58,965 nucleotides of DNA from an uncultured Pseudomonadota bacterium (GTDB lineage: Bacteria > Myxococcota_A > UBA9160 > PR03). This document shows positions 9,195 to 18,153 of this stretch, one piece after another. The notes under the pieces were generated by a model that did not search any database, was not told where the DNA came from, and was given only the letters and a program-made list of their open reading frames with translations. Location: NCBI GenBank assembly GCA_900696485.1, contig CAADGG010000062.1, forward strand, positions 1 through 58,965. Reading direction: 5' to 3'. The position numbers were made by a program, and so were the translations under genes. Within the stretch, counting starts at the first letter, position 1. Every line of letters begins with the position of its first letter.

Positions 9195-9763
9195 CGGTGA
9201 CGCGTCTGCTGCTGCTGGGCCCGCCCGGCTCGGGCAAGGGAACCCAGGCGGAAATCCTGGCCCGCCGACTCGGCATCCCGCAGATCGCGACCGGCGACAT
9301 GCTGCGCGCCGCGGTGGACGCCGGCAGCGCGGTCGGCCGCCAGGCCCAGGGGTTCATGGACCGGGGCGAACTCGTCCCCGACGACGTGGTGATCGGCGTC
9401 GCGGAAGCGCGCTTGATGGAACCCGACGCGGTCAAGGGCTTCATCCTGGACGGTTTCCCGCGGACACCGGCCCAGGCCGAGGCGCTGGACGCGATGCTGG
9501 AGCGTCTGCGCGTCTCCCTCGAGTGTTGCCTCGCCCTGCACGTCGACGAGGAGGAATTGGTCGCGCGCTTGCTCCGGCGTGCCCAGATCGAGGGGCGCAG
9601 CGACGACAACGAGCAGACGATCCGCACGCGCATGCAGGTGTATCGCGAGAAGACCCAGCCGCTCGTCGACTACTATGACCGGCGGGGCGTTCTCCGGGAG
9701 GTCGAGGGGGACGGCGACATCGGCGAGGTGGCATCCCGGATCGAGGAGGCCTTGCGCCGATGA
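9191..9763 (+). CDS. adk: Adenylate kinase, short-LID type
   Basis: The enzyme interconverts ATP + AMP and 2 ADP. The P-loop GPPGSGKGT is at residues 10-18, the AMP-binding TGDMLR near residues 34-39 and ILDGFPRT near 86-93. At 190 aa it lacks the roughly 27-residue LID insert of E. coli-type enzymes: RLLRRAQIEGRSDDN runs straight into the following helix. It sits between secY and map with 4-nt overlaps on both sides, the classic secY-adk-map order. Confidence 0.96.
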   Translation: MTVTRLLLLGPPGSGKGTQAEILARRLGIPQIATGDMLRAAVDAGSAVGRQAQGFMDRGELVPDDVVIGVAEARLMEPDAVKGFILDGFPRTPAQAEALDAMLERLRVSLECCLALHVDEEELVARLLRRAQIEGRSDDNEQTIRTRMQVYREKTQPLVDYYDRRGVLREVEGDGDIGEVASRIEEALRR

Positions 9764-10551
9764 TGTCCCTCGGGGAATCCATCCGCATCAAGACGCGGCG
9801 GGATATCGAGGCGATGCGGGTCGCCGGAGTCCACGTTGCCGAGATCCTGCTCGAACTTCGGGATCTCGCGCGGCCGGGCATCGCAACGATCGAGCTCGAC
9901 GAGCACGCCCGACGAGCGATCGAGAAGCGTGGGATCCAGTCGTCGTTCCTCGGCTACGGTCCGCACGGGCTGCCGCCGTATCCGGCGGTCCTTTGCGTGT
10001 CGGTGAACGAGGAGATCGTCCACGGCATTCCGGGTCGTCGCGAGCTCAAGGAGGGCGACGTCCTCTCGCTGGATTTCGGGATCTCCTGGGAGGGCTATCA
10101 TGGGGACTCCGCTTTCACGATGCCGGTGGGCAGCATCAGTGCCGACGTGGCGAAGCTGATCGAGACGACGCGGCAGTCGCTCGATCTGGCGATCGAGAAG
10201 GTGGTCCCGGGCCATCGCCTTTCCGACATCGGTCATGCCGTGCAGGAGAAGGTCGAGCACGACGGGTTCTCGGTCGTGCGGCAGTTCGTGGGTCACGGGA
10301 TCGGACGCATGATGCATGAGCCGCCGCAGATCCCGAACTACGGGCCGCCGGGACGTGGCCCCCGCCTGAAGCCGGGGATGGTCTTCGCGATCGAACCCAT
10401 GGTGACCGCCGGAGGGCCCGACGTGCGGATGCTGGATGACGAATGGACGGCCGTGACGGCCGATGGCTCCCTGGCGGCGCATTTCGAACACACGATCCTG
10501 GTGACCGAAGAGCAGCCGCTGGTGCTGACGAGGGTGCCGGGTTCGCATTGA
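9760..10551 (+). CDS. map: Methionine aminopeptidase, type I
   Basis: This enzyme removes the initiator Met from nascent proteins. All five metal ligands are visible: Asp105, Asp116, His179 (in GHGIGR), Glu212 (in AIEPM) and Glu243 (in FEHT). The substrate His88 is in EIVHGIPG. The length (263 aa) fits the single-domain bacterial form. After it, infA normally follows; here a 93-nt gap leads straight to rpmJ. Confidence 0.96.
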   Translation: MMSLGESIRIKTRRDIEAMRVAGVHVAEILLELRDLARPGIATIELDEHARRAIEKRGIQSSFLGYGPHGLPPYPAVLCVSVNEEIVHGIPGRRELKEGDVLSLDFGISWEGYHGDSAFTMPVGSISADVAKLIETTRQSLDLAIEKVVPGHRLSDIGHAVQEKVEHDGFSVVRQFVGHGIGRMMHEPPQIPNYGPPGRGPRLKPGMVFAIEPMVTAGGPDVRMLDDEWTAVTADGSLAAHFEHTILVTEEQPLVLTRVPGSH

Positions 10552-10644
10552 GGAGCGGGGCACCGGATGCGCGCCGTGTGGCGCGGGATTCGGCCGCTCG
10601 GCTGGCAGATGGCTTGGCTGGGTGATGGGAATCGAGAGGACGAG

Positions 10645-10758
10645 ATGAAGGTCCGAGCATCCGTGAAGAAGATCTGCGACAAGTGCCGGGTCATCCGGCG
10701 CAAAGGGGTCGTCCGCATCATTTGCGAGAACCCCAAGCACAAGCAGCGACAGGGTTAG
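10645..10758 (+). CDS. rpmJ: 50S ribosomal protein L36 (bL36), zinc-ribbon form
   Basis: The 37-residue protein has Cys11, Cys14, Cys27 and His32, the complete zinc site of the C+ form of L36. The ATG at 10645 gives the family N-terminus [11 protein letters not shown] and has GAGAGGACGAG upstream. The frame opens earlier, at 10567, but those 26 extra codons show no L36 similarity. It precedes rpsM by 10 nt. Confidence 0.95.
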   Translation: MKVRASVKKICDKCRVIRRKGVVRIICENPKHKQRQG

Positions 10759-10768
10759 GAGGAATTCC

Positions 10769-11152
10769 ATGGCACGCATCGCAGGCGTCGATCTGCCGCG
10801 CAGCAAGCAGCTCGGGATCGCACTCACCTACATCCACGGGATCGGGCGCACTTCCGCCCTCGCCATCTGTGCGAAGGCGGATATCGATGGAACCGTGAAG
10901 ACCGATCAGCTCAATGATGGCGACGTCGTGCGATTGCGCGAGATCATCGAGAACGACTACAAGGTCGAGGGGGATCTGCGGCGCGAGGTCCAACAGAGCA
11001 TCAAGGAGCTGATGGATATCGGTTGTTACCGGGGTCTCCGGCACCGACGAGGCCTGCCCGTCCGCGGCCAGCGGACCCACACCAATGCGCGGACCCGCAA
11101 GGGGCCCGCGAAGACCGTCGCCGGCAAGAAGAAGACGCCGGCGAAGAAGTAA
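10769..11152 (+). CDS. rpsM: 30S ribosomal protein S13 (uS13)
   Basis: The 127-residue protein begins [26 protein letters not shown] and carries the [22 protein letters not shown] motif of S13. A Lys-rich tail (GKKKTPAKK) ends it. The ribosome binding site is a near-perfect TTAGGAGGAATTCC. S13 contacts the P-site tRNA and L5. Confidence 0.97.
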   Translation: MARIAGVDLPRSKQLGIALTYIHGIGRTSALAICAKADIDGTVKTDQLNDGDVVRLREIIENDYKVEGDLRREVQQSIKELMDIGCYRGLRHRRGLPVRGQRTHTNARTRKGPAKTVAGKKKTPAKK

Positions 11153-11167
11153 GGAAGCGAGGGACGA

Positions 11168-11548
11168 GTGGCCCAGGGCGCCAAGAAGAAAGTCAAGAAG
11201 AACATCGCGACGGGATTCGCTCACATCCAGTCGACGTTCAACAATACGGTGGTGACGATCACCGATCCGGCCGGCAATGCACTCGCGTGGTCGAGCTGTG
11301 GCCAGGCGGGCTTCAAGGGATCGCGCAAGTCGACACCTTTCGCGGCGCAGGTGGCGGCGGAGGACTGTGCGAAGAAGGCGATGGAGCACGGCATGCGCTC
11401 GGTCACGGTCTTCGTGAAGGGCCCCGGCGGCGGGCGCGAGTCTGCCTTGCGGGCGCTCAGCGCCGCCGGTTTGCGGATCAACATGATTCGCGATGTCACT
11501 CCGATCCCGCACAATGGCTGCCGGCCGCCCAAGCGCCGCCGCGTCTAG
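11168..11548 (+). CDS. rpsK: 30S ribosomal protein S11 (uS11)
   Basis: The 126-residue protein has a basic N-terminus followed by [22 protein letters not shown], then [27 protein letters not shown] and the terminal [18 protein letters not shown], all S11 hallmarks. S11 forms the platform and contacts mRNA near the Shine-Dalgarno duplex. It uses a GTG start 15 nt after rpsM. Confidence 0.97.
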   Translation: MAQGAKKKVKKNIATGFAHIQSTFNNTVVTITDPAGNALAWSSCGQAGFKGSRKSTPFAAQVAAEDCAKKAMEHGMRSVTVFVKGPGGGRESALRALSAAGLRINMIRDVTPIPHNGCRPPKRRRV

Positions 11549-11558
11549 GAGGGGGAGC

Positions 11559-12185
11559 ATGTCCCGCTACATCGGGCCCGTCTGTCGGCAGTGCCGGCGT
11601 GAGGGCACCAAACTGTTCCTGAAGGGCGATCGCTGCTTCACGGAGAAGTGCGGCGTCGAGCGTCGTGCCTACCCGCCGGGCCAGCATGGCCAGGGGCGGA
11701 CGCGCGTGTCGGACTACGGCCTCCAGCTGCGCGAGAAGCAGAAGGTCAAGCGCATGTACGGGCTGCAGGAAGCGCAGTTCCGCCTCGCCATGGGGTCCGC
11801 GACCCGCATGCGGGGCCGGGCGGGCGAGAACCTGCTCTCGCTCCTCGAGCGTCGCCTCGACAACGTCGTGTTCCGGCTTGGTTTCGCGACATCCCGCGCC
11901 GAAGCCCGGCAGCTGGTGCGCCACGGACACTTCGAGGTGGAAGGCCGCAAGGTCGACATCCCGTCGTTCCGGGTGAAGACCGGGACGAAGGTGCGGCTAC
12001 GCGAGAAGTCTCGGCAGATCGCCCGCATCACCGAGGCGCTCGCCGTTCTCGAGCGGCGCAGCCTTCCGAGCTGGCTCGAACTCGACAGCGAGAACTTCGA
12101 GGGACTGGTGAAGGCCTTGCCGACCCGAGAAGACATCACCATGCCCATCCAGGAACAGCTCATCGTGGAACTCTACTCCCGCTGA
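11559..12185 (+). CDS. rpsD: 30S ribosomal protein S4 (uS4), zinc-binding form
   Basis: The 208-residue product starts [16 protein letters not shown]. Cys9, Cys12, Cys26 and Cys31 form the zinc site of C+ S4 proteins. The S4 RNA-binding domain runs from about residue 98 ([28 protein letters not shown]). S4 nucleates 30S assembly. GGAGGGGGAG precedes the ATG. Retaining zinc-type S4 and L36 argues against a general zinc-sparing ribosome in this organism. Confidence 0.97.
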   Translation: MSRYIGPVCRQCRREGTKLFLKGDRCFTEKCGVERRAYPPGQHGQGRTRVSDYGLQLREKQKVKRMYGLQEAQFRLAMGSATRMRGRAGENLLSLLERRLDNVVFRLGFATSRAEARQLVRHGHFEVEGRKVDIPSFRVKTGTKVRLREKSRQIARITEALAVLERRSLPSWLELDSENFEGLVKALPTREDITMPIQEQLIVELYSR

Positions 12186-12237
12186 CGCGGGAGTGACCCG
12201 GCAGAACGGGCAAAGCCTCGAAGGGGGGGCCAGATCC

Positions 12238-13266
12238 ATGCAACAAGAACTCATTGCGCAGAACTGGCGCGCGCTGATCCGACCGAGGCGACTCGAATCG
12301 GAAGAGGACGGCGCCGCCGAGAACTACGCCCGCTTCTGGTGCGAGCCGCTCGAGCGCGGGTTCGGGGTCACGCTCGGCAATGCCCTGCGGCGCGTGCTGC
12401 TGTCGTCGCTGCACGGCGCGGCCATCACGTCCTTGCGGATCAGCGGCGTCCTCCACGAGTTCTCGACGATCCCGGGCGTGATCGAAGACGTCGCGGATAT
12501 CGTCCTCAACTTGAAGGACGTGCGCCTCCGCATGCATGTGGAGGGATCCCGGACGCTGCGACTCCACAAACAGGGAGAAGGCGTCATCACGGCTGGCGAT
12601 CTCGCGGCCGACGATTCGTCGATCGACGTGCTGAACCCGGACCATCGCGTGATGACCCTCAATTCCGAGGCCGACGTGGAGCTGGAGATCACGGTCGGAG
12701 CGGGCAAGGGCTATCGGCCGGCCGAGAAGAACAAGAGCGAAGAGATGGCGATCGGGACGATTCCGATCGATTCGCTGTTCTCGCCGGTGCTCAAGGTGAA
12801 CTACACCGTGACTCCAGCGCGTGTCGGTCGAGAGACGGATTTCGATCGCTTGAACCTCGAGGTCTGGACGAACGGAACCGTTTCGCCGTCCGATGCCGTG
12901 GCCTATGCGGCGAAGATCCTCAAGGACCAACTCACGATCTTCATCAACTTCGAGGAGCCGACCGAGTACGCGATCCCCTCCATCGACGAGCCCGAGGCGC
13001 TGAACCCGAATCTCTTCCGCTCCGTCGACGAGCTGGAGCTGTCGGTGCGCTCGGCCAATTGTCTGCAGAATGCCAACCTCAAGTACATCGGGGAGTTGGT
13101 GCAGAAGACCGAGGCCGAGATGCTCAAGACGAAGAACTTCGGCCGCAAGTCGCTCAATGAGATCAAGGATGTCCTGACCTCCATGGGGCTCTCTCTGGGC
13201 CTCACGCTGGATGGTTTCCCGAGCCGTAAGGATCTCGAGAAGATCCGCGAATCGCGCGAGGCGTGA
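12238..13266 (+). CDS. rpoA: RNA polymerase subunit alpha
   Basis: The 342-residue protein has the alpha N-terminal assembly domain ([21 protein letters not shown], about residues 41-61), a linker, and the C-terminal domain from about residue 260 ([17 protein letters not shown], then [16 protein letters not shown]). The C-terminal domain binds UP elements and activators. The ATG at 12238 follows AAGGGGGGG. The frame opens 15 codons earlier at 12193, but that start lacks a good binding site. Confidence 0.97.
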   Translation: MQQELIAQNWRALIRPRRLESEEDGAAENYARFWCEPLERGFGVTLGNALRRVLLSSLHGAAITSLRISGVLHEFSTIPGVIEDVADIVLNLKDVRLRMHVEGSRTLRLHKQGEGVITAGDLAADDSSIDVLNPDHRVMTLNSEADVELEITVGAGKGYRPAEKNKSEEMAIGTIPIDSLFSPVLKVNYTVTPARVGRETDFDRLNLEVWTNGTVSPSDAVAYAAKILKDQLTIFINFEEPTEYAIPSIDEPEALNPNLFRSVDELELSVRSANCLQNANLKYIGELVQKTEAEMLKTKNFGRKSLNEIKDVLTSMGLSLGLTLDGFPSRKDLEKIRESREA

Positions 13267-13267
13267 G

Positions 13268-13801
13268 ATGAGACATCGCTGGAGTGGCAGGAAGCTCGGA
13301 CGGACCTCGGCCCATCGCCAGGCGTTGTTGCGCAACCTGGTGACGGCGCTGCTCGAGCACGAGACGATCGAGACGACGGACGCCAAGGCCAAGGAGGTGA
13401 GGCGCGTCGCGGAGCGGATGATCACGCTCGGCAAGCGCGGGGACCTGCACGCGCGGCGGATGGCGCTCCGGGTGGTCCGTACGAAGGAAGTGACGACGAA
13501 GCTGTTCGACGAGCTCGCCCCGCGCTTTCGGGAGCGGCCGGGCGGCTATACGCGGGTTCTGAAGGTGCGGCGCCGGGTCGGGGACGCGGCTCCGATGTCG
13601 ATGGTCGAACTCGTGGATCGCGAGCAGAAGGGCGGCTCGAGTGCGGGGGCCAGGTCCGAGCCGAAGGCGGGGCGGACGAAGGGGAAGGGCAGCGCCGCGC
13701 CGGCCGACGGGACGAGCAAGCCCCGCCGCGGGGGGCGGGCTGCAGCCGCGGGCAGTGCGGGCGCCGCCAAGCCGACCAGGGCCCGCCGCGCGAAGGTCTG
13801 A
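13268..13801 (+). CDS. rplQ: 50S ribosomal protein L17 (bL17) with long basic tail
   Basis: Residues 1-117 are a normal L17 ([20 protein letters not shown], then [20 protein letters not shown], ending [10 protein letters not shown]). About 58 further residues form a low-complexity Ala/Gly/Lys/Arg tail ([30 protein letters not shown]) absent from the 116-130 aa proteins of most bacteria. It starts 1 nt after rpoA and closes the alpha operon. Confidence 0.95.
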   Translation: MRHRWSGRKLGRTSAHRQALLRNLVTALLEHETIETTDAKAKEVRRVAERMITLGKRGDLHARRMALRVVRTKEVTTKLFDELAPRFRERPGGYTRVLKVRRRVGDAAPMSMVELVDREQKGGSSAGARSEPKAGRTKGKGSAAPADGTSKPRRGGRAAAAGSAGAAKPTRARRAKV

Positions 13802-13807
13802 GGACCA

Positions 13808-14362
13808 TTGGGTTTACGCGGGCCGGCCATCGCGACGACGGCGCTCGTGGCCGCCGTCGTCTTCGCCGCGCTCTGGGCGACGGGCCCTCCTCCGGCGCCG
13901 ATCCGTCCCGGGCAGCCGGCGCCGGAGTTCGCGCTGCCGAGGCTCGGGGACGGGGCCCCGGTGGAGCTGTCCGATCTGCGCGGCCGGGTCGTGCTGCTGA
14001 ACTTCTGGGCCACGTGGTGCAAGCCCTGCGAGGACGAGATGCCGGCGATGGAGCGGCTCTACGCCGAGCTGGCCGGTCCGGGCTTCGAGATGCTTGCCGT
14101 CTCGGTGGATGCGGGCCGCTCGGAAGTCGAGGCCTTCCAGGAGCGGCTCGGCGTGACGTTTCCGATCCTGCTGGACCCCGCGAAGCGAGTCTCGGCGTCC
14201 TATCAGAGCTACCGCTTTCCCGAGAGTTTCCTGATCGACTCTGAGGGCAGGATCTTGGCTCGCTACATCGGCCCGCGGGATTGGGATGCGAACGTCTATC
14301 GAGATCGGATCCGTCGCCTGATCAGCGGGGAAGCGACCGGGGCGGAGGGTGCTCCGCCGTAG
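13808..14362 (+). CDS. TlpA/ResA-type membrane-anchored thioredoxin
   Basis: The 184-residue product has an N-terminal membrane anchor or signal (about residues 7-24), then a thioredoxin fold of the AhpC/TSA-TlpA kind. LRGRVVLLNFWATWCKPC places the redox motif CKPC at 71-74, and the cis-Pro loop is in YRFPESFLIDSEG. Such proteins reduce disulfides in the periplasm, often for cytochrome c maturation, but the partner is not visible here. The TTG start follows CTGAGG 6 nt after rplQ, so it may be read through from the alpha operon. Confidence 0.85.
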   Translation: MGLRGPAIATTALVAAVVFAALWATGPPPAPIRPGQPAPEFALPRLGDGAPVELSDLRGRVVLLNFWATWCKPCEDEMPAMERLYAELAGPGFEMLAVSVDAGRSEVEAFQERLGVTFPILLDPAKRVSASYQSYRFPESFLIDSEGRILARYIGPRDWDANVYRDRIRRLISGEATGAEGAPP

Positions 14363-14412
14363 TCGCTCCGGACGCTCGGAGCCGGCGAACGGGCAGCCAG
14401 GTCCGTTCTTGC

Positions 14413-14418
14413 TAGCAT
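14413..14418 (+). promoter_or_regulatory. Candidate extended -10 (TAGCAT) for ftsB-argS operon
   Basis: The sequence TTGCTAGCAT contains a TGn element followed by TAGCAT, 30 nt before the ftsB GTG. No convincing -35 hexamer is present, as expected for an extended -10. The assignment rests on position and on similarity to the other TANNNT hexamers before operon heads in this window. Confidence 0.35.
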
Positions 14419-14447
14419 CCCGCGACCCCCTCGCACTTGGGGGTGTC

Positions 14448-14762
14448 GTGCGCGCGCTGTTCCTCGCCGTGCTGCTCGTCGTCGGAGCGGCCCTGTGGGC
14501 CTGGTTGGACGCCACCGACGGCGTCGAAACCTGGCGGCGCCTGCGGCGCGAGGTCGCGGAAGCACAGGAACGGGTCGGGCAGGCCGACGAACGCAACGCG
14601 GCGCTGCGTGCCGAGATCGAAGGGCTCCGTTCCGATCCCTTCCAGCAGGAGCGGGCCGTACGCGAAGAGCTGCGCTGGGCGCGACCCGGAGAAACGATCG
14701 TGCGGGCGCCGCGTACGGATGCCGTCCTCACGCTTCCCTCGGTTCGCCGTCCACTTCCTTGA
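14448..14762 (+). CDS. ftsB: FtsB/DivIC-family septum formation protein
   Basis: This small bitopic membrane protein (104 aa from GTG 14448) has a short cytoplasmic start, one transmembrane helix (about residues 4-20), a coiled coil (about 25-62, RLRREVAEAQERVGQADERN) and the conserved REELRWARPGETIV segment. E. coli FtsB (103 aa) ends its coil in the similar REEL...RPGE pattern and links FtsL with FtsQ. GGGGGT lies just upstream of the GTG. The frame opens earlier (14349), but that part overlaps the preceding gene and is low in similarity. Confidence 0.82.
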   Translation: MRALFLAVLLVVGAALWAWLDATDGVETWRRLRREVAEAQERVGQADERNAALRAEIEGLRSDPFQQERAVREELRWARPGETIVRAPRTDAVLTLPSVRRPLP

Positions 14763-14795
14763 CTGGCTTCACTCCGGAAGGAATGTTTTCCCGCC

Positions 14796-16532
14796 ATGCG
14801 CGAACGCCTGCGCCGAGTCCTCGAAGAGCATCTGGCAGCCGCCCTGCGCGAGGCCGGAGATGCCGGCGCTGTTCCCGCCTTCGCGCTCGACCCTCCGCGG
14901 CAGGCGGAGCACGGCGATTTCGCCTGCAACGCCGCCCTGCTGGTGGCCAAGCGACTGCGCCAGCCGCCTCAGGCGGTGGCCGAACGGCTGATCGCCGCGC
15001 TGGGCGACGCCGGAGGCCTCGTGGCCGCCGCGGAGGTCGCAGGGCCCGGCTTCGTCAATCTGTGGATCGCCGACGCCGAGTGGCAGCGCGGGTTGCTGGG
15101 GATCCTCGCTGCCGGGTCCGCGTTCGGCCGCGTGCCTCGCCGCGACGGGGCGCTGCGCACGCAGATCGAGTTCGTCTCCGCGAATCCCACGGGACCGCTC
15201 ACGCTCGGCCATGGCCGTCAGGCGGTGCTCGGCGACTGCATCGCCCGCTTGCTCGAAGCCGTCGGTCAGCAGGTGACCCGTGAGTACTATTTCAACGACG
15301 GTGGCCGGCAGATGCGTGTGCTCGGGCAATCGGTGAAGGCCCGCTATCTCGAGCAGCTCGGACTGGCAGCGCCGCCTCCGGTCGCGGCCCTGGCCGACGC
15401 CGAGGCGCCCTGGCCGGAGTCGATCGACGGCCTGCCGGTGGTGTTCCCGCGTGATGGCTATCAGGGAGACTACATCGCCGAGATCGCGACCGATCTGCGC
15501 GCGTGTCATGGGGACTCCCTGGCCGAGCAGCCGGCCGAAGGAGTCTTCCGCGAAGCGGCCCAGAAGCGGATCTTCGCCGAGATCGAGGCGACGTTGACGG
15601 CGCTCGGAATCCGCTTCGACGTCTACACCAACGAGAAGACCTTCTACGAGAGCGGGGAGCTCGAACGGGTTCTGGACGAGCTGCGCGGCCGGGATCTCGT
15701 CTATGAGCACGAGGGGGCCGTCTGGTTGCGCGCCACGGCTCTCGGGCTCGATCGCGATCGGGTGCTGGTGAAGGGTTCCGGGGAGCCGACCTATCTGTTG
15801 CCCGACATCGCCTATCACCGTGACAAGTTCCGTCGCGGCTTCGAGCGCATCCTCGACATCCAGGGCGCCGATCACATCGAGCAGTTCCCGTTCGTCCGGG
15901 CGGCGATCGGGGCGCTCGGCTGCGATCCCGAACGCGTCGAGCTGGTGATGCACCAGTTCGTGACGTTGACGAGTGGTGGACAACAGGTGAAGCAATCCAC
16001 GCGTCGGGCGAACTACGTGACGGTCGACGAGTTGCTCACGCAGGTGGGTGCCGACGTATTCCGCTTCTTCATGGTGCAACGAAAGGCAGAGGGGCACCTC
16101 GACTTCGATCTCGACCTCGCCAAGGAACGCGACTGGAAGAAGAACCCGGCCTTTTACGTCCAGTATGCCCATGCGCGGACGTGGGGAATCGAGCGCAAGG
16201 CCGCCGAACAGGGCGTTCCGATGCCGTCCGCCGCCGCGATCGACGCGAGCGGGCTGACGCTTCCGGAAGAGTTGACGTTGATCCGCAAGCTGTTGGAGTT
16301 CCCCGCCGTGGTCGCGCAGGCCGCCGCTGCGTGCGAGCCGCATCACATCGCGTACTACCTGCGGGATGTGGCCGGGCTCTGGAATCCGTACGTCCAGGAT
16401 GGGACCCGGCATCGCGTGCTGTCCGAGGACGCCTCGCTCAGCGCCGCCCGCCTCGCGCTGGCGCTCGGGGTGCGCACCGTGCTGGCCAATGGACTCGAGC
16501 TCCTCGGCCTGTCGGCGCCGGAGCGGATGTGA
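14796..16532 (+). CDS. argS: Arginine--tRNA ligase
   Basis: The 578-residue class I synthetase charges tRNA-Arg. The N-terminal additional domain (residues 1-110) is followed by VSANPTGPLTLGHGR with the HIGH-equivalent LGHG at 137-140. The second signature loop is KQSTR at 399-403, a non-canonical KMSKS, which is common in ArgRS. The anticodon-binding DALR domain occupies the last 120 residues (LRDVAGLWNPYVQD). It overlaps the next gene by 4 nt. Confidence 0.96.
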   Translation: MRERLRRVLEEHLAAALREAGDAGAVPAFALDPPRQAEHGDFACNAALLVAKRLRQPPQAVAERLIAALGDAGGLVAAAEVAGPGFVNLWIADAEWQRGLLGILAAGSAFGRVPRRDGALRTQIEFVSANPTGPLTLGHGRQAVLGDCIARLLEAVGQQVTREYYFNDGGRQMRVLGQSVKARYLEQLGLAAPPPVAALADAEAPWPESIDGLPVVFPRDGYQGDYIAEIATDLRACHGDSLAEQPAEGVFREAAQKRIFAEIEATLTALGIRFDVYTNEKTFYESGELERVLDELRGRDLVYEHEGAVWLRATALGLDRDRVLVKGSGEPTYLLPDIAYHRDKFRRGFERILDIQGADHIEQFPFVRAAIGALGCDPERVELVMHQFVTLTSGGQQVKQSTRRANYVTVDELLTQVGADVFRFFMVQRKAEGHLDFDLDLAKERDWKKNPAFYVQYAHARTWGIERKAAEQGVPMPSAAAIDASGLTLPEELTLIRKLLEFPAVVAQAAAACEPHHIAYYLRDVAGLWNPYVQDGTRHRVLSEDASLSAARLALALGVRTVLANGLELLGLSAPERM

Positions 16533-17182
16533 GCGGGTCCGAGTCGACGCGCGATCGGCGCGCTCGCCGGCGCGGGCCGGGCTGGGTTTCGGCATTGCTC
16601 GGAGCCGGGCTCCTGATCGTGCTGGGTTTCGGGCTCGGGGTGATCGCGGGGCTGATCATGGAAGAAACGGATCTGATCCTCGACTACGCCGCGGGTCGCA
16701 CCGAGAGCGTGGCCGTCGACGTGTCGGCGGTCCCGGCGGCGTCCGGCGACGTCGTCGCGGCCACGCCGGACGTGGCGGCGAGGCCCGCGCCCGGTGGCGG
16801 GATCACGGAGACTCCGCACGATCCCGATCCGCCCGCGGCCCGCACGTCCGTCGACGGGATGCCGGCCTTCGAGGATGGCGGTGCCGACCCGGTCCCTGGG
16901 AACGTCGAGGCCCGGCCGGGCGCCGCGTCGGACATCCCGGCCGCGGGCTTCGCGGTTCAGGTCGGCGCGTTCGCCGAAGCCTCGGCTGCCGAACAGCTGG
17001 CGCGGCGACTCCGCGAGCGAGGCTTTCCGGTCTATGTGGCACCGTCTGCCAGCGGCGACGCCGGACGGTGGCGTGTCCGGGTCGGGCCGCTGGCCACGCG
17101 CGCCGAGGCCGAGGGGTTGGCCGGTCGCCTCGAACGCGAGGAACAGCTCGCCACCTGGGTGCTGACCGAGAGTCCGCTCTGA
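16529..17182 (+). CDS. SPOR-domain membrane protein
   Basis: The 217-residue bitopic protein has a basic cytoplasmic N-terminus, one transmembrane segment (about residues 19-43), an Ala/Pro/Asp-rich linker (about 60-135) and a C-terminal SPOR domain (about 139-215, GFAVQVGAFAEASAAEQLARRL, then WRVRVGPLATRAEAEGLAGRL). SPOR domains bind denuded glycan strands at division sites, so a septal role is likely. The nearby ftsB fits this. The GTG start overlaps the argS stop by 4 nt. Confidence 0.85.
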   Translation: MSGSESTRDRRARRRGPGWVSALLGAGLLIVLGFGLGVIAGLIMEETDLILDYAAGRTESVAVDVSAVPAASGDVVAATPDVAARPAPGGGITETPHDPDPPAARTSVDGMPAFEDGGADPVPGNVEARPGAASDIPAAGFAVQVGAFAEASAAEQLARRLRERGFPVYVAPSASGDAGRWRVRVGPLATRAEAEGLAGRLEREEQLATWVLTESPL

Positions 17183-18153
17183 GCATCTCGGAGATCGCGG
17201 CGGGGCGTCCGGGGCGTCGTTGGTCGGTCACCGGGGCCGGCGGACAGCTGGGCCGTTGCCTCGTCGAGAGGCTCGGGGTCCATCCCCGCCACACGCTGGC
17301 GGCCGGGTATCGTCACGCAGACCTCGAGATCACGGACCGGGACGCGGTCCGTCGCACGCTTCTCGACGCTTCCGGGGGGCCGCCTGCCGTCGTGGTGAAT
17401 GCGGCGGCGATGACCGATGTCGACCGCTGCGAAAGCGAGCCTGAAGCGGCCTGGCGGGTCAATGCGCTCGCCCCGGGGCTTCTCGCCGAGACCTGCCGCG
17501 AGATCGGCGCGACCTTCGTGCAGATCTCGACCGACTACGTCTTCGCGGGGACCGCCAGTCGACCGTACCGGGAGGACGATCCGACGGATCCCCGTTCCGT
17601 CTATGGCCGCACCAAGCGGGAAGGGGAGCAGCGGGCGCAGGAGGCGGGCGCCCCCGCGCTGATCGTTCGGACCGCCTGGCTCTTCGGTCCGGGCCGGAAC
17701 TTCGTCCGGACGATCTTGACCGCCGCCGCACGCACGCTGCGCGGCGAGGGTCCCGCCCTGCGGGTCGTCGAAGATCAGCGGGGCTCGCCGACCTGGGCCG
17801 ACCATCTGGCGCTCGGTCTGATCGGGCTGGTGGAGGCCGAGGCACTCGGGACGTATCATCTCGCGAACTCCGGATCGGCCACCTGGTGGGGGCTCGCCCG
17901 CGCCGCCGTCGATGCCTGGGGCCACCCGGAGCTACCCATCGAGAAAGTCACGACCGCAGAGTTTCCGCGGCCGGCGCCGCGCCCGAGCTGGTCGGTGCTG
18001 GATCTCGGCAAGGCACGACGAGCCGGCGTGGTGCTGCCCTCCTGGCAGGAGGGACTCCGCGGTTATCTCCGGTCGGCCGATGCACCGTTCGCTCCGGCTC
18101 CGACGCACGCTCCAGGCCGATTCGGCAGATCCCCGACAGGAGACCGGACATGA
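17179..18153 (+). CDS. rfbD: dTDP-4-dehydrorhamnose reductase (RmlD family), apparent CTG start
   Basis: This extended short-chain reductase has the Rossmann motif TGAGGQLG (residues 18-25), the Ser-Asp-Tyr motif STDYVFAG (117-124) and the catalytic YxxxK pair Tyr142/Lys146 in YGRTKREGE. The family makes dTDP-L-rhamnose for lipopolysaccharide or capsule. No ATG, GTG or TTG lies in frame between the end of the SPOR gene and the Rossmann motif. A CTG at 17179 forms a CTGA overlap with the SPOR stop, exactly matching the NTGA overlaps at the neighbouring junctions, so it is the best start. Confidence 0.85.
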   Translation: MSISEIAAGRPGRRWSVTGAGGQLGRCLVERLGVHPRHTLAAGYRHADLEITDRDAVRRTLLDASGGPPAVVVNAAAMTDVDRCESEPEAAWRVNALAPGLLAETCREIGATFVQISTDYVFAGTASRPYREDDPTDPRSVYGRTKREGEQRAQEAGAPALIVRTAWLFGPGRNFVRTILTAAARTLRGEGPALRVVEDQRGSPTWADHLALGLIGLVEAEALGTYHLANSGSATWWGLARAAVDAWGHPELPIEKVTTAEFPRPAPRPSWSVLDLGKARRAGVVLPSWQEGLRGYLRSADAPFAPAPTHAPGRFGRSPTGDRT

